From Buxus sempervirens (Eukaryota; Streptophyta; Magnoliopsida; Buxales; Buxaceae): a stretch of DNA of 64,000 nt. The stretch is taken from positions 35,972,255 to 36,036,254 of the forward strand of contig OX387193.1 in the NCBI GenBank assembly GCA_947561395.2. Direction: 5' to 3'. Shown piece by piece: positions 24,501-35,759 of this stretch. The stretch's first letter is position 1, and each line of letters starts with the position of its first letter. Both the position numbers and the translations under genes were made by a program. The notes below the pieces were generated by a model that saw nothing but the letters and a program-made list of their open reading frames with translations, did no database searches and was not told the DNA's origin.

Positions 24501-25177
24501 ATAGCTATATGAAGATGCTAGAGGGTAATCATTGAATGATTTGAGAGGGTGAAACACATCTGGGTGGTGTTGGTTAGAAAATATTACTATACTTATACTT
24601 TGGCTGCAGATATGATTTTTGATCGATTGGGATGGATGATCACATTTTCTGTTGGCAAATGCAAATAATGGGATAATGCACATTGTTATTCATATATGTA
24701 TTACACCTTTTGATCTTTGATATTCAGCATATTCAGCTCATTAGGCATGATAGAAGGTGTTATCAAACTCATTAGGCCCTCCTATCCTTCTGATTGAATC
24801 AGATTATGTACCGTGCCTTTGCAGAAAACCAGATTACATGCTTCAAATGATATCTCCTTAAGATAATTTTTTTTAACATAATAATAATTCAGTAACCAGA
24901 GTTATAATATGCTGTGTAGAATTGCTGATGTTATTTACCTGTTTGTGTATGTAGTTTTATTATGTTAAATTCCTGATCACATAATCTGAGTGAAAGTATG
25001 AGGAAGGCCTCCTTTTATTCGGTTGCTAATTTATTTTGCCACTTTTTTAACCATTTAACACTCATTGGGCAGGAGGTTGTTCGTAATCTTGAGACCATGC
25101 GCAACCAAATTCTGATCTTGCAGGATGCCTATCGCACGTCGCTCACGATGGTAAGGGCAGCGCGTGCGAGGGATTGA
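21521..25177 (+). pseudogene. HMG-box-like domain joined to plant mobile-domain-like region
   Basis: An eight-exon model is supported by consistent donors, acceptors and phases: 21521-21621, 21735-21789, 21954-22088, 22185-22778, 22851-22994, 23087-23164, 23258-23335 and 25073-25177. Exons 1-3 encode a basic leader (MARRRRTLP) and an HMG-box-like domain (KRPLTPWVCFL, RPHMRQVAKEEKDKWLGMA, EARQSYMEQA), which would bind or bend DNA in the nucleus. Exons 4-5 encode a region seen in plant transposon-linked proteins that often carry an Ulp1 protease: IGFGSLLSLRC, RGLCAWLVQNVD, RRAFVLFALGSFLCP, GGCLFFLQLFYYEHV. The tail has a possible coiled coil (EVVRNLETMRNQILILQDAY). Three in-frame stops occur: TAA 22062-22064, TAG 22236-22238 and TGA 22548-22550. 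Each is one C-to-T change from a sense codon. Intron 7 is long and holds LINE debris. The HMG assignment rests on motif pattern. The fusion is the unusual point. Confidence 0.72.
24018..24690 (+). pseudogene. Degenerate LINE (L1-type) reverse-transcriptase 3' fragments
   Basis: Plus-strand translation in shifting frames resembles the C-terminal tail of plant L1 ORF2: VIEMWMLKWM, ILGRIM/NTRKDNVRNEHI, GAPISDKV and KLR-FEHMDAKM. A second diverged stretch at 24440-24680 shows the same tail pattern (AKT-GNSYMKMLEG...GETHLGGVG). Many stops and frameshifts are present. It lies in intron 7 of the HMG-box gene and explains that intron's length. Confidence 0.5.
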
Positions 25178-26029
25178 AAGAGATCTACAATAGCAAAGCA
25201 GCGTCATCCTCTTTGAAGCTATCCTCCCTCAATCAATTATGCCTTGACAAGATATAAGAAACTTAGGTGCTGTTGTGTTGCACTCTTGCATAGCATCTAA
25301 CAACACAACACCACACATAATTTCCTAACCTTGATGTGGAAAGGGACTTCAGCTTGCAAGAGACTACTCTTTGATAATGTTATACAAGGACCTTTACGCT
25401 AATGTTATACAAAGTCCAATTTTTATGTTCTACTTCCCAGTTCTCCCAGTTATTTCTTTTGTTACACACCATGTCAGCTTGGATGGTACAATGATAAATT
25501 AAATCCCAAACCTTCCAAGAGCCTGCTATGGTACAGCGACCGTTACATGTGGGGCCCACTGAAAACATGCATGGTTGCGTCTCAAGTCTAGAGCGTTTCA
25601 CGGGACCGTGGCAAGAACTGAAAAAAATGAATTTGTCTTACAAAGCTGACACCCACGCTTTTGATATTTAGCCACAAGACATGCGTCTAGAGATTAGAGC
25701 CTCTTCATTCTGTTCAACAATCACGAAAATAGTGTCAGTTACTGGTATCCTCTCACCTGTCCACCAGCGCCTACTACCAGTTTCAAAGTTCAAAATCCAG
25801 AGAACAATAGCGTTTGAAAAAGTTTTCAAGCATGAGGGACTGCCACTGTTGCATCGTTGACATTTTTTATATAAAATTTCTCCACTAATTAGAAAGACAA
25901 AACTTGGTTCCTATTATTAACTAGTAGCTAGATAACTTGTAAATGTCCAGAAGAGAAAATATGAGACATTTCCACATATATATACAATTCTAGTTCAATC
26001 CCAAACGACAGGAAAAATAGCGCCTGGGC
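25178..26029. other. Non-coding stretch within the MULE
   Basis: No recognisable gene. The sequence changes character at about 26030, where a GC-rich block begins. Confidence 0.4.
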
Positions 26030-26294
26030 GCGGCCCGCCCCCAGCCCACGCGCAGGCTTTCCGCGGCCTGCTCCCAGGCACTATTTTGTAGTGATTATCC
26101 CCTTATACAGCAACAGTGCCCACCGCGGGCCGCGCGGATCCCGCACGCTGGCTTCCCGCGGCCCGTGGTTGGGCACGGTATTCCTTCCCTATTTCTCTCA
26201 TATCCACCGTAGGCTGCGCGCGGCCTGCTATCCCATACCCACCGCAATCTACACGCGGGCCATGCGCAGCCTACGGCTGCCTACTTTATAAATA
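26030..26294 (+). promoter_or_regulatory. GC-rich repeat block and TATA box of a transposon transcription unit
   Basis: Imperfect CGCGGCC/GCCCACCGCGGGCC motifs recur about six times at 26030-26275, in strong contrast to the AT-rich surroundings. A TATA box (TATAAATA, 26287-26294) follows. Downstream is a leader with a 5'-UTR intron (donor CACAG|GTGAGT at 26460, acceptor CTTAG ending 26595) and then the ORF beginning at 26651. Confidence 0.6.
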
Positions 26295-26650
26295 GGGGTG
26301 ACCTCCTTTCATCCTGCGTGAAGCTCGCTTGAAGCCTGCGCCATTCAATCTTCAAACTAGAAACTATTCTCCTGCCCGCGCCTAGCACTTTGAGTGCTTC
26401 CATCCCCTTTGGAGTTGGGGGGATACGAGGGTTTTCTCATTTTCATTAACTCGACACAGGTGAGTGCTCAGTTTAAATTTTTCCTTTTCCTGCATTGTTG
26501 ATGCTTTCTCACATGTGTTTGAGCTAAATTTATTTGTGCGTCTTGTTTTTAAATTTTTTTTTTCTTCCATTCCCCCCCATTTACCACATTCTTAGAAGGT
26601 TGGAAATCCCTGAACCATTGCCGATTTATAAGCTTAAAACCCCTACTTAC

Positions 26651-29600
26651 ATGGCTCCGAAGAAGAAGCAAAGATCCTCTTCTTCTTCTCAAGCTAGACC
26701 CTCAAACACTTTACCCTCCTCGGGTCGCTTCATCGGCACTGGGGCGAGTGATTACAGTTCTTACTTTGGTCGGAGAAATATTCTAACTGAGAGACAAGTA
26801 AGTCTTGAGTTATTTCAAGACACGCCCATTTACACCATATTTTCGTACCAAGGGTGGAAAAATTTTGCCAACATCGACGGGGTTGCATATGTAGAACTCG
26901 TTAGAGAGTTTTACTCCAACCTTCACAATATTCATCTCAGCAATGAGGGAAAAATATCTGCTTGGGTGAGGGGAAAGGGTTTTGATTTCTCTATAGAGCT
27001 CATCTGTGAGCATCTGGGTCTGTAGCTTATACAAAACCTGGAATTTGACTACCACAATCTTCCGTCTTACCCTCCGTTGCTTGTTATTCATCGTGAGTTG
27101 ATCAGTATGTACTACGGTCTCCCTAAGGGTGAAGCATTGCCACACAGCCATCTTGATGGGCATCTGAGAGTACTAAATTTATTTGTGTGTTCCAACCTTG
27201 CACTGACCGACCACTACTCTAAATTGACCGGGTCAAGAGCTCGGTTACTTCATGCTTTATGGAACCACAAAACCATGTGCATGGCTTCCACAATTTTCAA
27301 AACCATTATAGGCATTCGGAACTCCAAACCCCAACCTCTCAGACTTCCATTCGGTGTTCTCATCACTAAGATTCTTCTTGCGAAGGGAGTGTGTCCCTCC
27401 ACATCTGATCCTCCTCTTCATCTTCGTGCCACCTTGGATCCCAACACTATTAAACGTAGTGAGGCCTAGGTTTTAGGTGCCTCTCGAGGTGCATCAAGTG
27501 GTAATCCATCTCCCTCTACCCAGTCATGATCATTTGATATGTCCTCCATCATGGAACGCTTGGATACCATGCAAGAATCCCAGCAAGCATCCTTCCAGGT
27601 GATGCAGGAAAGGCACGAGGCATTAGCTACAGAGTTCCATGTCGAGCGAGAGGAACAGCAAGCATCTTTTTAGGCTATGTACTCAATGCAAGAGGCATTA
27701 ATTAAAGCGGTCAATGAGATTAAAGAAAGTAGCTTGCAGGACTTGGATTACGTGGGGAGAGAGGTGGATAGAATGGTTCAGAACCAAGAAAGAAACCACA
27801 ATGAGCTTAAGAGCATGGTCCATTCTTGTAACGCCCCGGAACCGGGTTACATAGTAAAAAACCGTAACTCATTCCCCAAGGGTTACTTTTATACACAGGA
27901 TCGCTATATCAGAGTAAGGAAAACATGAAATGGCAATAACATAATCAGAGTCAACTAAAATTTTCCCCAACTCACCTAAACCAAGCATAAACCCGCCTGT
28001 ATCGTCCTCTCTGAGATCTGAAAACAAAACAAAACAGTGAGATACAACTATCTCAGCAAGTAGCAATGCATGCCTAAAATATAGTTGTAACAGTACTAAA
28101 ACATGTACGATTAAAAATACACAACGATTAACCACGGTAATCCGTCTAATCTCGGAAATACATCGTCAATCACATTCAGAAAATCTTATGTATTGGGACT
28201 CGTGAAGTTTGTCTATTTTGTGTGGCTAAGCACTAGTGTTCCAAACAATCCAGTCGAAATACTGCAACAGCTCAAACAACCAATTCATCGCCCTCATGGC
28301 GGAAATACCCGTGTGACCTCACCCTCATGGTGGAAACGGAGTTGCTGCAGCACTTCCCTCATGGAAGGCCTCTCCATCATGGAGGAAACGCATGAAGGAA
28401 CCCTATACTTAAATCCAAACAAAATATACAAAATTCACTACAAATCGACTGTGGATCCACACTAAGTCTCGCCCTATTACTTTGGAAAAATTTTCAATTA
28501 TTGTGCAATTTAACGGAAAACAATGCTTATAATAAGAGAAGACAATTATAGATAACAATAGCAAATTTAATTTCAAATACTCTCTAAACCATCCAACAGT
28601 AAAAATTTCCATCAACTTGTTCATATAGTGAAGAAACTGATATTTAATCAAGATACAAACCAATAAACATACGTAGAATCCAAAATCAAATACAAATAAG
28701 ATCAGAATGTAAAAATCAGAAATTCCATTGTGAGGTTACATCAATTCGATAACTTCCCAATGAACATCCCATTTAGTTCACTATTTCAAATTTGCTACTC
28801 TTACTAATTGGGTCTACGATCAAATATTTCCTCATTCTTATTGTATAATCTCCATAGGTTACCACAACTTATTGAATCCCAAAATAACTTTTGAATAAAC
28901 CAGATGGAGTAATACCATAAGCTAGAACATGAAAATCTGCTCCCAATGAACAATTCCACAATGCAGAAATTTGCTACATGCCATTGGTATGATGTCTCTC
29001 AACAATACCCTTAATCCATTTTAATAATTTGATCTTCATATGAACCTAACACTCTAGATGTTACTTTGATCTTAAATAAACTGATTTAATCAGGTTTAAG
29101 AAACTAAATTTATAGCTTAACACAATTACAAATCAGCCGCATTTTACATTTACATTGAGCTGGAAAATCAGATTTGACAAACTTCTACCAATTGATTCCA
29201 TTATCAATTCATATTCATTCATTGTTGTCAATCTAATTCTCATAAGTTACTACAAATCCGAAATTCCAATTAAAAACCTAAAGAATTTAGGTGGAGTAAT
29301 TACATAGGTTTTGTTACCAACAATAAGTTCAAAGGAGACCAAAATAAGTTGGTATAGAAAATCACAGATTTTAGTTAACAATTGTTTCTCAATAAAACCC
29401 TTAATCCAAACCATTACCTATCCTTCATATGACTCTAACAACCTTTAGATGTTGTTTACCTTAGATTGAACTTATTTGCAAAGGTCTAAGAAGTTACTGA
29501 TTGAATTTAGTGCAAAAATTGGGTCAGCCGCACATTGCATTTGATATTGGGCTGGTGCTAACCCGGAGAGGTTGGCCCCAGGTCAAAATCTCTTAGCACC

Positions 29601-30830
29601 AGGTATAAATGGGAGTCTGGTGCTAACCTGGAGAGGTTGGCACCAGATTAGTTTCCCTAGCGCCAAATAACTTTTGAGTCTGGTGCTAACCTCTTTGAGG
29701 CTAGCGCCAGATACTAAAGGTTGGCACCAGGTTATCTCTCTTACAAAATAATCGCACTTCCTTCCTTAACTCAAACACTTTAACACTACAACCAATCTCC
29801 ACCTCTCCAAACCCTTTTAACCTCTTAACAATTGTCCGAAAACACAATTAAACCACCTCTAAAATACTATAACTAAGCTCAAACTGAATCATAAAATATA
29901 CGTACTTTTCATGAACAGAAAACATCATTCGTTGAAATCAATTCTACCTTGTTCAAATAATAGAAGAACAATACAAAAACATGCTATTTTAAAGATGCTA
30001 CTTGCCTTAGGTTTGCTGAAAACCAACTCCACAGAGAACACTGCTTATCAGAATTTTTCAACATCTAATGAACCACCGATGAACAGAAATTTCTGCAGAA
30101 AATTTCTAAATCTTAGATCCTAATTCCTCCTTCTTATTTCTACTAACAAACAGATAGAAATGAACCCAAAATAACCTATTTGTTACATGGATTAGACTTA
30201 CCCGATTAAAAGCTGGACTTTGAACGACTTGTGCTCCAACTGAACACAACTCTTCTGACGAACAAGAATCTCTCTTCACTCCCAATCCTCTAGATCAAAA
30301 CTTAGTTTCAATGAATGGTTTAACCCTCCTCAGATCTAACCCCTGCCGTTTCTGTTTTCTCCCAACAGTGAACAGTCGACTGTTACTAAACGTTTTCGGA
30401 TAGACAAAACAGTTTTATGTTACAAAACTCTTGATTTCCTTTTTGATCCTGTGTAGTGCTCCACCACCATAACACCTACACCAACAGTCCATCGATCCTT
30501 GGTAAATTACTCTATTCATCATCATATATAATTTATTATTATTCATTCATTTCCATCTCCTTAAACTTTTCTCATAATATAATATTATTTCATATTGAAG
30601 TTAATATATATAACACCACTTACTATTAGCTTCTATAATTAATAATTTCAGAAATCCCCAAAATGCCTTTGCATGGCTTCCACCTTAACACGAGATCGCC
30701 CCCACTTTATTTTATTTTTAATAATATTAGCAAATTCCTTATATTAGGCTAACCAACAATCCGGGGTCTTACAATTCTGTGGCACAGACACAGCAAAATA
30801 TGGACGAGTAGATGCAGAACTTTAGCATCC
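26651..30830 (+). pseudogene. Putative plant transposon protein ORF, split by a solo LTR
   Basis: The frame from ATGGCTCCGAAG (26651) runs through a TAG at 27023-27025 to a TAG at 27467-27469. It begins with a Lys/Ser-rich tail (MAPKKKQRSSSSSQ). The middle matches the 'putative plant transposon protein' pattern found in Athila-like and related ORF1 proteins: FSYQGWKNFANIDG, VELVREFYSNL and AWVRGKGFDFSIELICEHLGL. Further on is a Gln/Glu-rich probable coiled coil (MERLDTMQESQQASFQVMQE...EREEQQASF). The coding frame is cut at 27826 by the LTR 27827-30773. It resumes after the ATTCT duplication (VAQTQQNMDE) and ends near 30830. Stops fall at likely Gln codons. Its own TATA box and 5'-UTR intron suggest it was expressed as a unit. 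The parent element is not resolved, and the exact function is unknown. Confidence 0.6.
27827..30773 (-). mobile_element. Solo LTR, Ty3/gypsy-like, with perfect 5-bp duplication
   Basis: On the plus strand it starts TGTAACGCCCCGGAACC and ends CCGGGGTCTTACA. The target duplication ATTCT is identical on both sides (27822-27826 and 30774-30778). It is in minus orientation, with the inverted stem-loop TGAGATACAACTATCTCA near 28039. It includes CTCATGG-GGAAA repeats at 28290-28395 and a repeated GGTGCTAACC/GGTTGGCACCAG cassette at 29550-29740. It splits the coiled-coil part of the transposon ORF. At 2947 bp it is full length for the family. Confidence 0.92.
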
Positions 30831-31558
30831 ACTATTTTGGCCGCTCGTAGTGAGGGTGGGAGGTGGTGGTTAACTTGTGGTATTTATTTTTTCCTACTAG
30901 GATCAGTTGATTCATTTTGGAAGTCTATCAACGTAACTGAATGGTTTCCCTTCAAGAAAGCATAAGAAGTTCCAAATACCATCTTCTTATTGCTGGTCAA
31001 AAAGAATTTCTATAGATGATGTAGCGCATGAATTATAATTTTCTGACTAGTTTGAAGCTTTATTTAGTTCAGTTGAACATTTTTATATGTTGTCAACATT
31101 CTTTCCTCCTACTCAGGTTTATGTTTACCATTGCAGCTTCTCTTTATCATCGAACCTGTTTGCCGGTTTCACAAAATTGATCATTGAAACTTCATGGAAT
31201 TTTGAAACTCATGATTTGTATCTAACATGAATTCTGTTGATATGACTTCCTATGGCATTAATTAGGAGAACAATATTACATTAGAACGATGCTTGCAATA
31301 GAAGACCATAAAATCATTAGGAGCAGTATTGGTACAAACCATCCCAAACAGAACAATTATGGGATACAAGCCAAATCAACATCGAATTCATCCATACTCT
31401 TGCGGGGATAAAATGATAAGGTGATACAGCCCAGAAGCTAAGTCATATAGGGTTAGGAATGCGATACTTCACTCTTCATCCAACATGTCCGACCTAGACA
31501 GATATGTTAGATCGGCCAAGATGGACTGAACTACTTCGTTACATAGCGGACCTTGCCC
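30831..31558. other. Non-coding stretch within the MULE
   Basis: No gene recognised. It includes the presumed 3' region of the transposon ORF from the left and of the minus-strand ORF from the right. Confidence 0.4.
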
Positions 31559-32083
31559 CTAGTCCTCCGATACTTCTCGATGAATCTTGAGATTGTAGTA
31601 GCGAGCCTTTCGTATATACATCCTGCACATCTCGCGTCGTATGCGGTTCACAGCAGCTTCATATTCCTGCGTGTTTGTGCAGGGCATGTCTTTTGCACGT
31701 CGCTTGGGGATTGGTGCACCAAGTTCACGCAAGTCTTCCGCATACCACTCGTTTAGATTATTGTCGAACTTCCACTCACGCTTCAATGTCTCAAAGAATA
31801 AGTGTGGATCTTATTTTGTACGCTCGTAATCAATGTCGTATGCCCAAATTATGCCGTAGTTGTGGTCACCATCACCATACGGATCATAATTACAAGGCGT
31901 AGCTTGTACATGGTGGAATGCCGCCTTGCACCGACCGAGTGAATATGCTATTTGGATGTAAGTCGAAGCTTTTATATAGTGAAGCACGTGCCGGGTGTTG
32001 TGGTGCCAACGCGAAACACGTTGACCTTTTTTGTATGCGGAATGAAGAACGCGGCCGATCTTCACTGTACGTTGGCAATACAT
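31559..32083 (-). pseudogene. Unrecognised MULE-borne ORF, one internal stop
   Basis: Read on the minus strand from ATGTATTGCCAACG (32083) to TGA/TAA near 31559, it gives about 174 residues in a single frame with one TAA at about 31811-31813 (after DIDYERTK). I do not recognise the family. Visible features are a basic N-terminal half (YKKGQRVSRWHHNTRHVLHY), an acidic/aromatic centre (YDPYGDGDHNYGIIWAYD) and a charged helical C-terminus (YEAAVNRIRREMCRMYIRKARYY). The frame continues without shift across the stop, and TAA could derive from CAA, so this looks like a once-real protein. It lies between the split transposon ORF and the inverted minisatellite array. Confidence 0.45.
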
Positions 32084-32159
32084 CCATTATTGCCAACATG
32101 AAAAAACCACAATGACATTGAATTCTAACTAAATAATCATACGACCACTTTTTCAAGTC

Positions 32160-32670
32160 CCCCAAAGATTGTGCATGTATCCACCTAAGTCACTGCTTGT
32201 ATCCCCCTAAGTAGAAGCTTGTATCCACCGAAGTCACTGCTTGTATCCCCCTAAGTCGAAGCATGTATCCCCCTAAGTCACTGCATGTATCCCCCTAAGT
32301 AGAAGCTTATATCCACCTAAGTCACTGCTTGTATCCCCCTAAGTAGAAGTTTGTATCCACCGAAGTCACTGCTTGTATCCCCCTAAGTCGAAGCTTGTAT
32401 CCCCCTAAGTCACTGCTTGTATCCCCTTAAGACCCTGGTTGTATCCACCTAAGTCACTGATTGTATCCCCTTAAGTCGAAGCTTGTATCCCCCTAAGTCA
32501 CTGCTTGTATCCCCCTAAGATCCTGGTTGTATCCACCTAAGTCACTGCTTGTATCCCCCTAAGACCCTGGTTGTATCCACCTAAGTCACTGCTTGTATCC
32601 CCCTAAGTAGAAGCTTGTATCCACTCAAGTCACGGCTTGTATGCCCCTAAGACCCTGGTTGTATCCTCAG
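32160..32670. repeat. Minisatellite of ~21-bp units, array 2, inverted
   Basis: About 24 units of TGTATCCCCCTAAGTCACTGCT and variants (GTCGAAGCT, AGACCCTGGT). This is the reverse complement of the repeats at 17821 and 33780. Units alternate among three to four variants, suggesting higher-order structure. Confidence 0.9.
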
Positions 32671-32950
32671 AACCGAACCAACCTCATGTGATTCGGTTTG
32701 GTTCAGTTTGGATTTCGATTATTTTACCTTTTTATTTTGTTTAACCTCCGTACCTTACGTGACGGATGTTCTAGTGCCAACGCGAAACACGTTGGCCGAG
32801 CTTCACCGTACGCGCCATTATGCACGTTGGCACACCATCAATGTTGCATGCGTGAATGCAGTACAATGACATTGAAATCTCTATAAATACTCATACGCCA
32901 TTCTTTTTCAGGATCAGGAAGCATTGAATCCAACCGCGTTATGGTTCGGG

Positions 32951-33584
32951 ATGTCTAGAAGACATTGTGCCCATGTAGGAAAGGGATGCTTAAGCGAAAA
33001 CAATCGCATACATCGTGTAATCCAGGACGCTATTTTGCAACATGTACAGTAAGTTTCACATGATGTATACTTTATGGCATATAAAATTTTTACTTTCCAA
33101 CAATCTTTTCATCCGTTAGGGTGATGGCGATAATGGTTGCGGCTTTTTTGTATGGTGTGACAAACTCCGCATTTGTGAGTGTGGAAGGGGTCCATGTCGA
33201 GTCATGACCGCTAAAACCAAAAAGAATGCAGGTCGGCGTTTTTATTGTTGCCCGCTCAAGGTATGGCCAAGAACCTTCAACAGCTGTAATACGATGTTTT
33301 TTTTAACGAGTGATAATTGGATTCCATTTATATGATATTACTTTATGTTGTTGGAGGAACACGGTTGCAACTTTTTTTCTTGGTTGGAGGACGAAGCTGG
33401 CGGGGGATCGGGGGAATCTCCTGCAACGAATACCACACGCAGTCAACACAGAAGCGTTATATGTGACCTTGAACGTAGATTGCTCCAAGAAGAGCATGAC
33501 CATGCAAGGAGGATGGCAGACATCTATCAAGAACTTCTCCATGACCTTGACAACATGAACCTAAAGGATAAACATCCTGATTAG
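32951..33584 (+). pseudogene. Tandem GRF-type zinc-finger protein
   Basis: A three-exon model: 32951-33048, 33119-33260 and 33357-33584, with acceptors TTAG and GGAG. GRF zinc fingers bind single-stranded or structured nucleic acid in known proteins. Finger 1 reads CAHVGKG, then NPGRYFATC across an intron to CGFFVWCD, and needs one frameshift near 32985. Finger 2 reads CECGRGPCRVM, then AGRRFYCCP across an intron to CNFFSWLEDE. The C-terminus is a charged probable coiled coil (DLERRLLQEEHDHARRMADIYQELL). The introns fall at equivalent places in both fingers, which indicates duplication of an exon pair. It is flanked on both sides by the minisatellite in opposite orientations. The product is short (about 155 aa) and probably broken. 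Confidence 0.65.
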
Positions 33585-33779
33585 TTGACTTCAGTCTTAA
33601 CAATGTGTGTATGAAAATGGAAATATGCATGTAATTACCAAGTCGTAAACTTTTATTGTGCCACGTGAAATTGTTGAAATTCGGAGCTTAAGTGACTTAT
33701 GCTCAACCACCTTGGATGTGTACAGCTTTCTAGTTCTGCCTCATAAGGCCAATAGTCAATCATCCGAATATGCATGTAA

Positions 33780-34130
33780 TTACCAAACCCCCTAAGAAGA
33801 AGCACTAACTTAGGGGGATACAAGCAGTGACTTAGGGGGATACAAGGCTTGACTTCGGGGGATACAAGCTTCTACTTAGGGGGATACAAGCAGTGACTTC
33901 GGTGGATACAAGCTTTTACTTAGGGGATACATGCACAATCTTCAAAGGATACAACCTGGGTGTTAGGGGGATACAAGCTTCTACTTAACGGGATAGAAGC
34001 AGTGACTTAAGTTGACACATGCACAACCTTTGGGGGAATTACTACAAGAATCTTGGGTGGATACAACCATCGTCTTAAGGGGATACACACTTCTACTTAG
34101 GGTGATACAAGCACTGACTTAAGGGGATTG
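33780..34130. repeat. Minisatellite of ~21-bp units, array 3
   Basis: Units TTAGGGGGATACAAGCAGTGAC and variants run in plus orientation. With array 2 it forms an inverted pair around the GRF gene, about 1.1 kb apart. Confidence 0.88.
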
Positions 34131-35143
34131 TGGTGCGTAATGCGTACATTATTTATAAGTTATCAAGGATTACTGAAGGTCGCGGGAGTTTAACCCATTT
34201 CTTCAATTTTGTAATGTTAACTTTGCAGGATGCATATTTGTTTAACTTTCTCGTCCTCTTTATTTCAGAAGCAAAGTGCCCCCTCCCAGTACTTTTTTGC
34301 CTTCACTTAACAAAATGAGTGTGATGGGGTGAAGATACATTTGTGTGAAGAAAGACGTGGACACAATGTTGTCAGTATTAGGGACTCATTCGCCACAAAT
34401 GACATTGAATGGGATTACGAAGTTGTCACCAAGTCCAAAATAATCACCGTGGGGGTAAAAAATAAAAGCACCCATTGTACTCTCTCGTCAAAGTTTAGCA
34501 TTTCAAATTACAAGCGTCAATTCCATGTGGTGGCCTCTCTCCAGCAACATCTCTTGGTTATCTTAAGGACCACAGCAAGCAGATTTTTGGGGAGTCTGAC
34601 CAGCCACGGCCGCCTGATATGATTGGTTAATCCTGATCATCTGGGGCTGAAGTAATCAAACCAACAAAGGAACACTTAAAAACTATCAAGAAAAAAGAAT
34701 ATGGTAAACAATTTCAAAAAAAATTCGGTGTTTTTATGAGAGCACTCAACACTAATGAAAAATGATATGCATGAAGAAAAAAATATTGTCCAGTGCTTTG
34801 ATTGAAAGAAGTTTCTTGTGGGGGACAGAACAACATCACATCTATTTCCTTGTAAAGCTGCTTTAAAGGAGACTCAGAAGCTAGGTATGTAGTTGTAATT
34901 AACGCAACAACTTACGACGTCACAATTAGATACAAGTTGTTCAGCAATTAACCCATGAAATAATCCTACAGCTGTGTTGGACATAACATATATCAGCTCT
35001 ACTGTATCACATAATACGGTTCAGTGTCCTTTATGGAGGAAAGAAGAGAAGTCATTAAAAGGGAGGAAACAACAGGAAGATACTAACAGTTATTATGGAA
35101 GACACATTCAATAGACCCACAGATTTAGCAATATGAGGCATAC
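34131..35143. other. MULE internal stretch without recognised gene
   Basis: The ORF at 34329-34622 (97 aa, plus) has no clear motif. A CFD-KKFLVGDRTTSHLFPCK-like stretch near 34795-34855 loosely recalls a BED finger but is too short to call. Confidence 0.35.
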
Positions 35144-35468
35144 CATCTAAAAGATACTCAAGGGCAACATAACCGAGAGTGCCTGACAGTTTGATGTTCT
35201 TATTTTGAGCCCCAGAAGTTACAGCAAGACCAAAATCAGAAAGCTGAATGAGGGAAAAAAAATTGAAAAACTGCAACATTATAGTGAATTTCATAAAGGA
35301 TGACAAATGAATATATTATGTAAGCTCTGAAAATCAATATGAAAAATTCAAGTAACGGTAAAGGATTTGACCTTTGCATTGAACTTGGAATCCAGAAGAA
35401 TGTTTGATGATTTTAGATCTCTATGGATCAAACGGGGATCATAGTGCTCATGGAGATTTTCTAATCCC
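35144..35468 (-). pseudogene. Captured receptor-like kinase fragment
   Basis: Two minus-strand exons, 35468-35372 and 35243-35144, have correct acceptors and donors and a real intron between them. They encode the kinase catalytic loop ([12 protein letters not shown]), the DFG motif (LSDFGLAV) and the activation segment ([17 protein letters not shown]). The normal APE triplet reads ALE, and kinase N- and C-lobe parts are absent. The pattern is that of plant receptor-like cytoplasmic/transmembrane Ser/Thr kinases. Presence of introns shows capture of genomic DNA, as in Pack-MULEs. It is not functional by itself. Confidence 0.85.
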
Positions 35469-35759
35469 CTGCTCAACACCAATAAATTCAAAATAAAATA
35501 TGCTAATATCGGAAGTCACTGCTGTACAAGGAAATAGATACAAGTTGTAATTAATGCAACTTCCATATGTAACTTAATATGAGCATGCTCAGTTGCGTTA
35601 GATGTAAACCATCCACAAAAAACAATATCATGATATAAGCATGCCCACTATGCCAGTTACCTACATTGTTGGGATTAGGAACTTAAGTGAGTTATGCTTT
35701 AACACTAATATGTGTAGCTCTTTTTACGTGTGCCTCAATAGGCCAAACTGAGACGTACC

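Noticed and set aside
32160-32670. Possible CRISPR-like array (regular ~21-bp units)
   Set aside because: Units are contiguous without unique spacers, and the genome is a plant. It is a minisatellite.
34770-34880. BED-type zinc finger of a hAT transposase
   Set aside because: Spacing only loosely resembles the motif, a stop lies within it and no other hAT domain is nearby.
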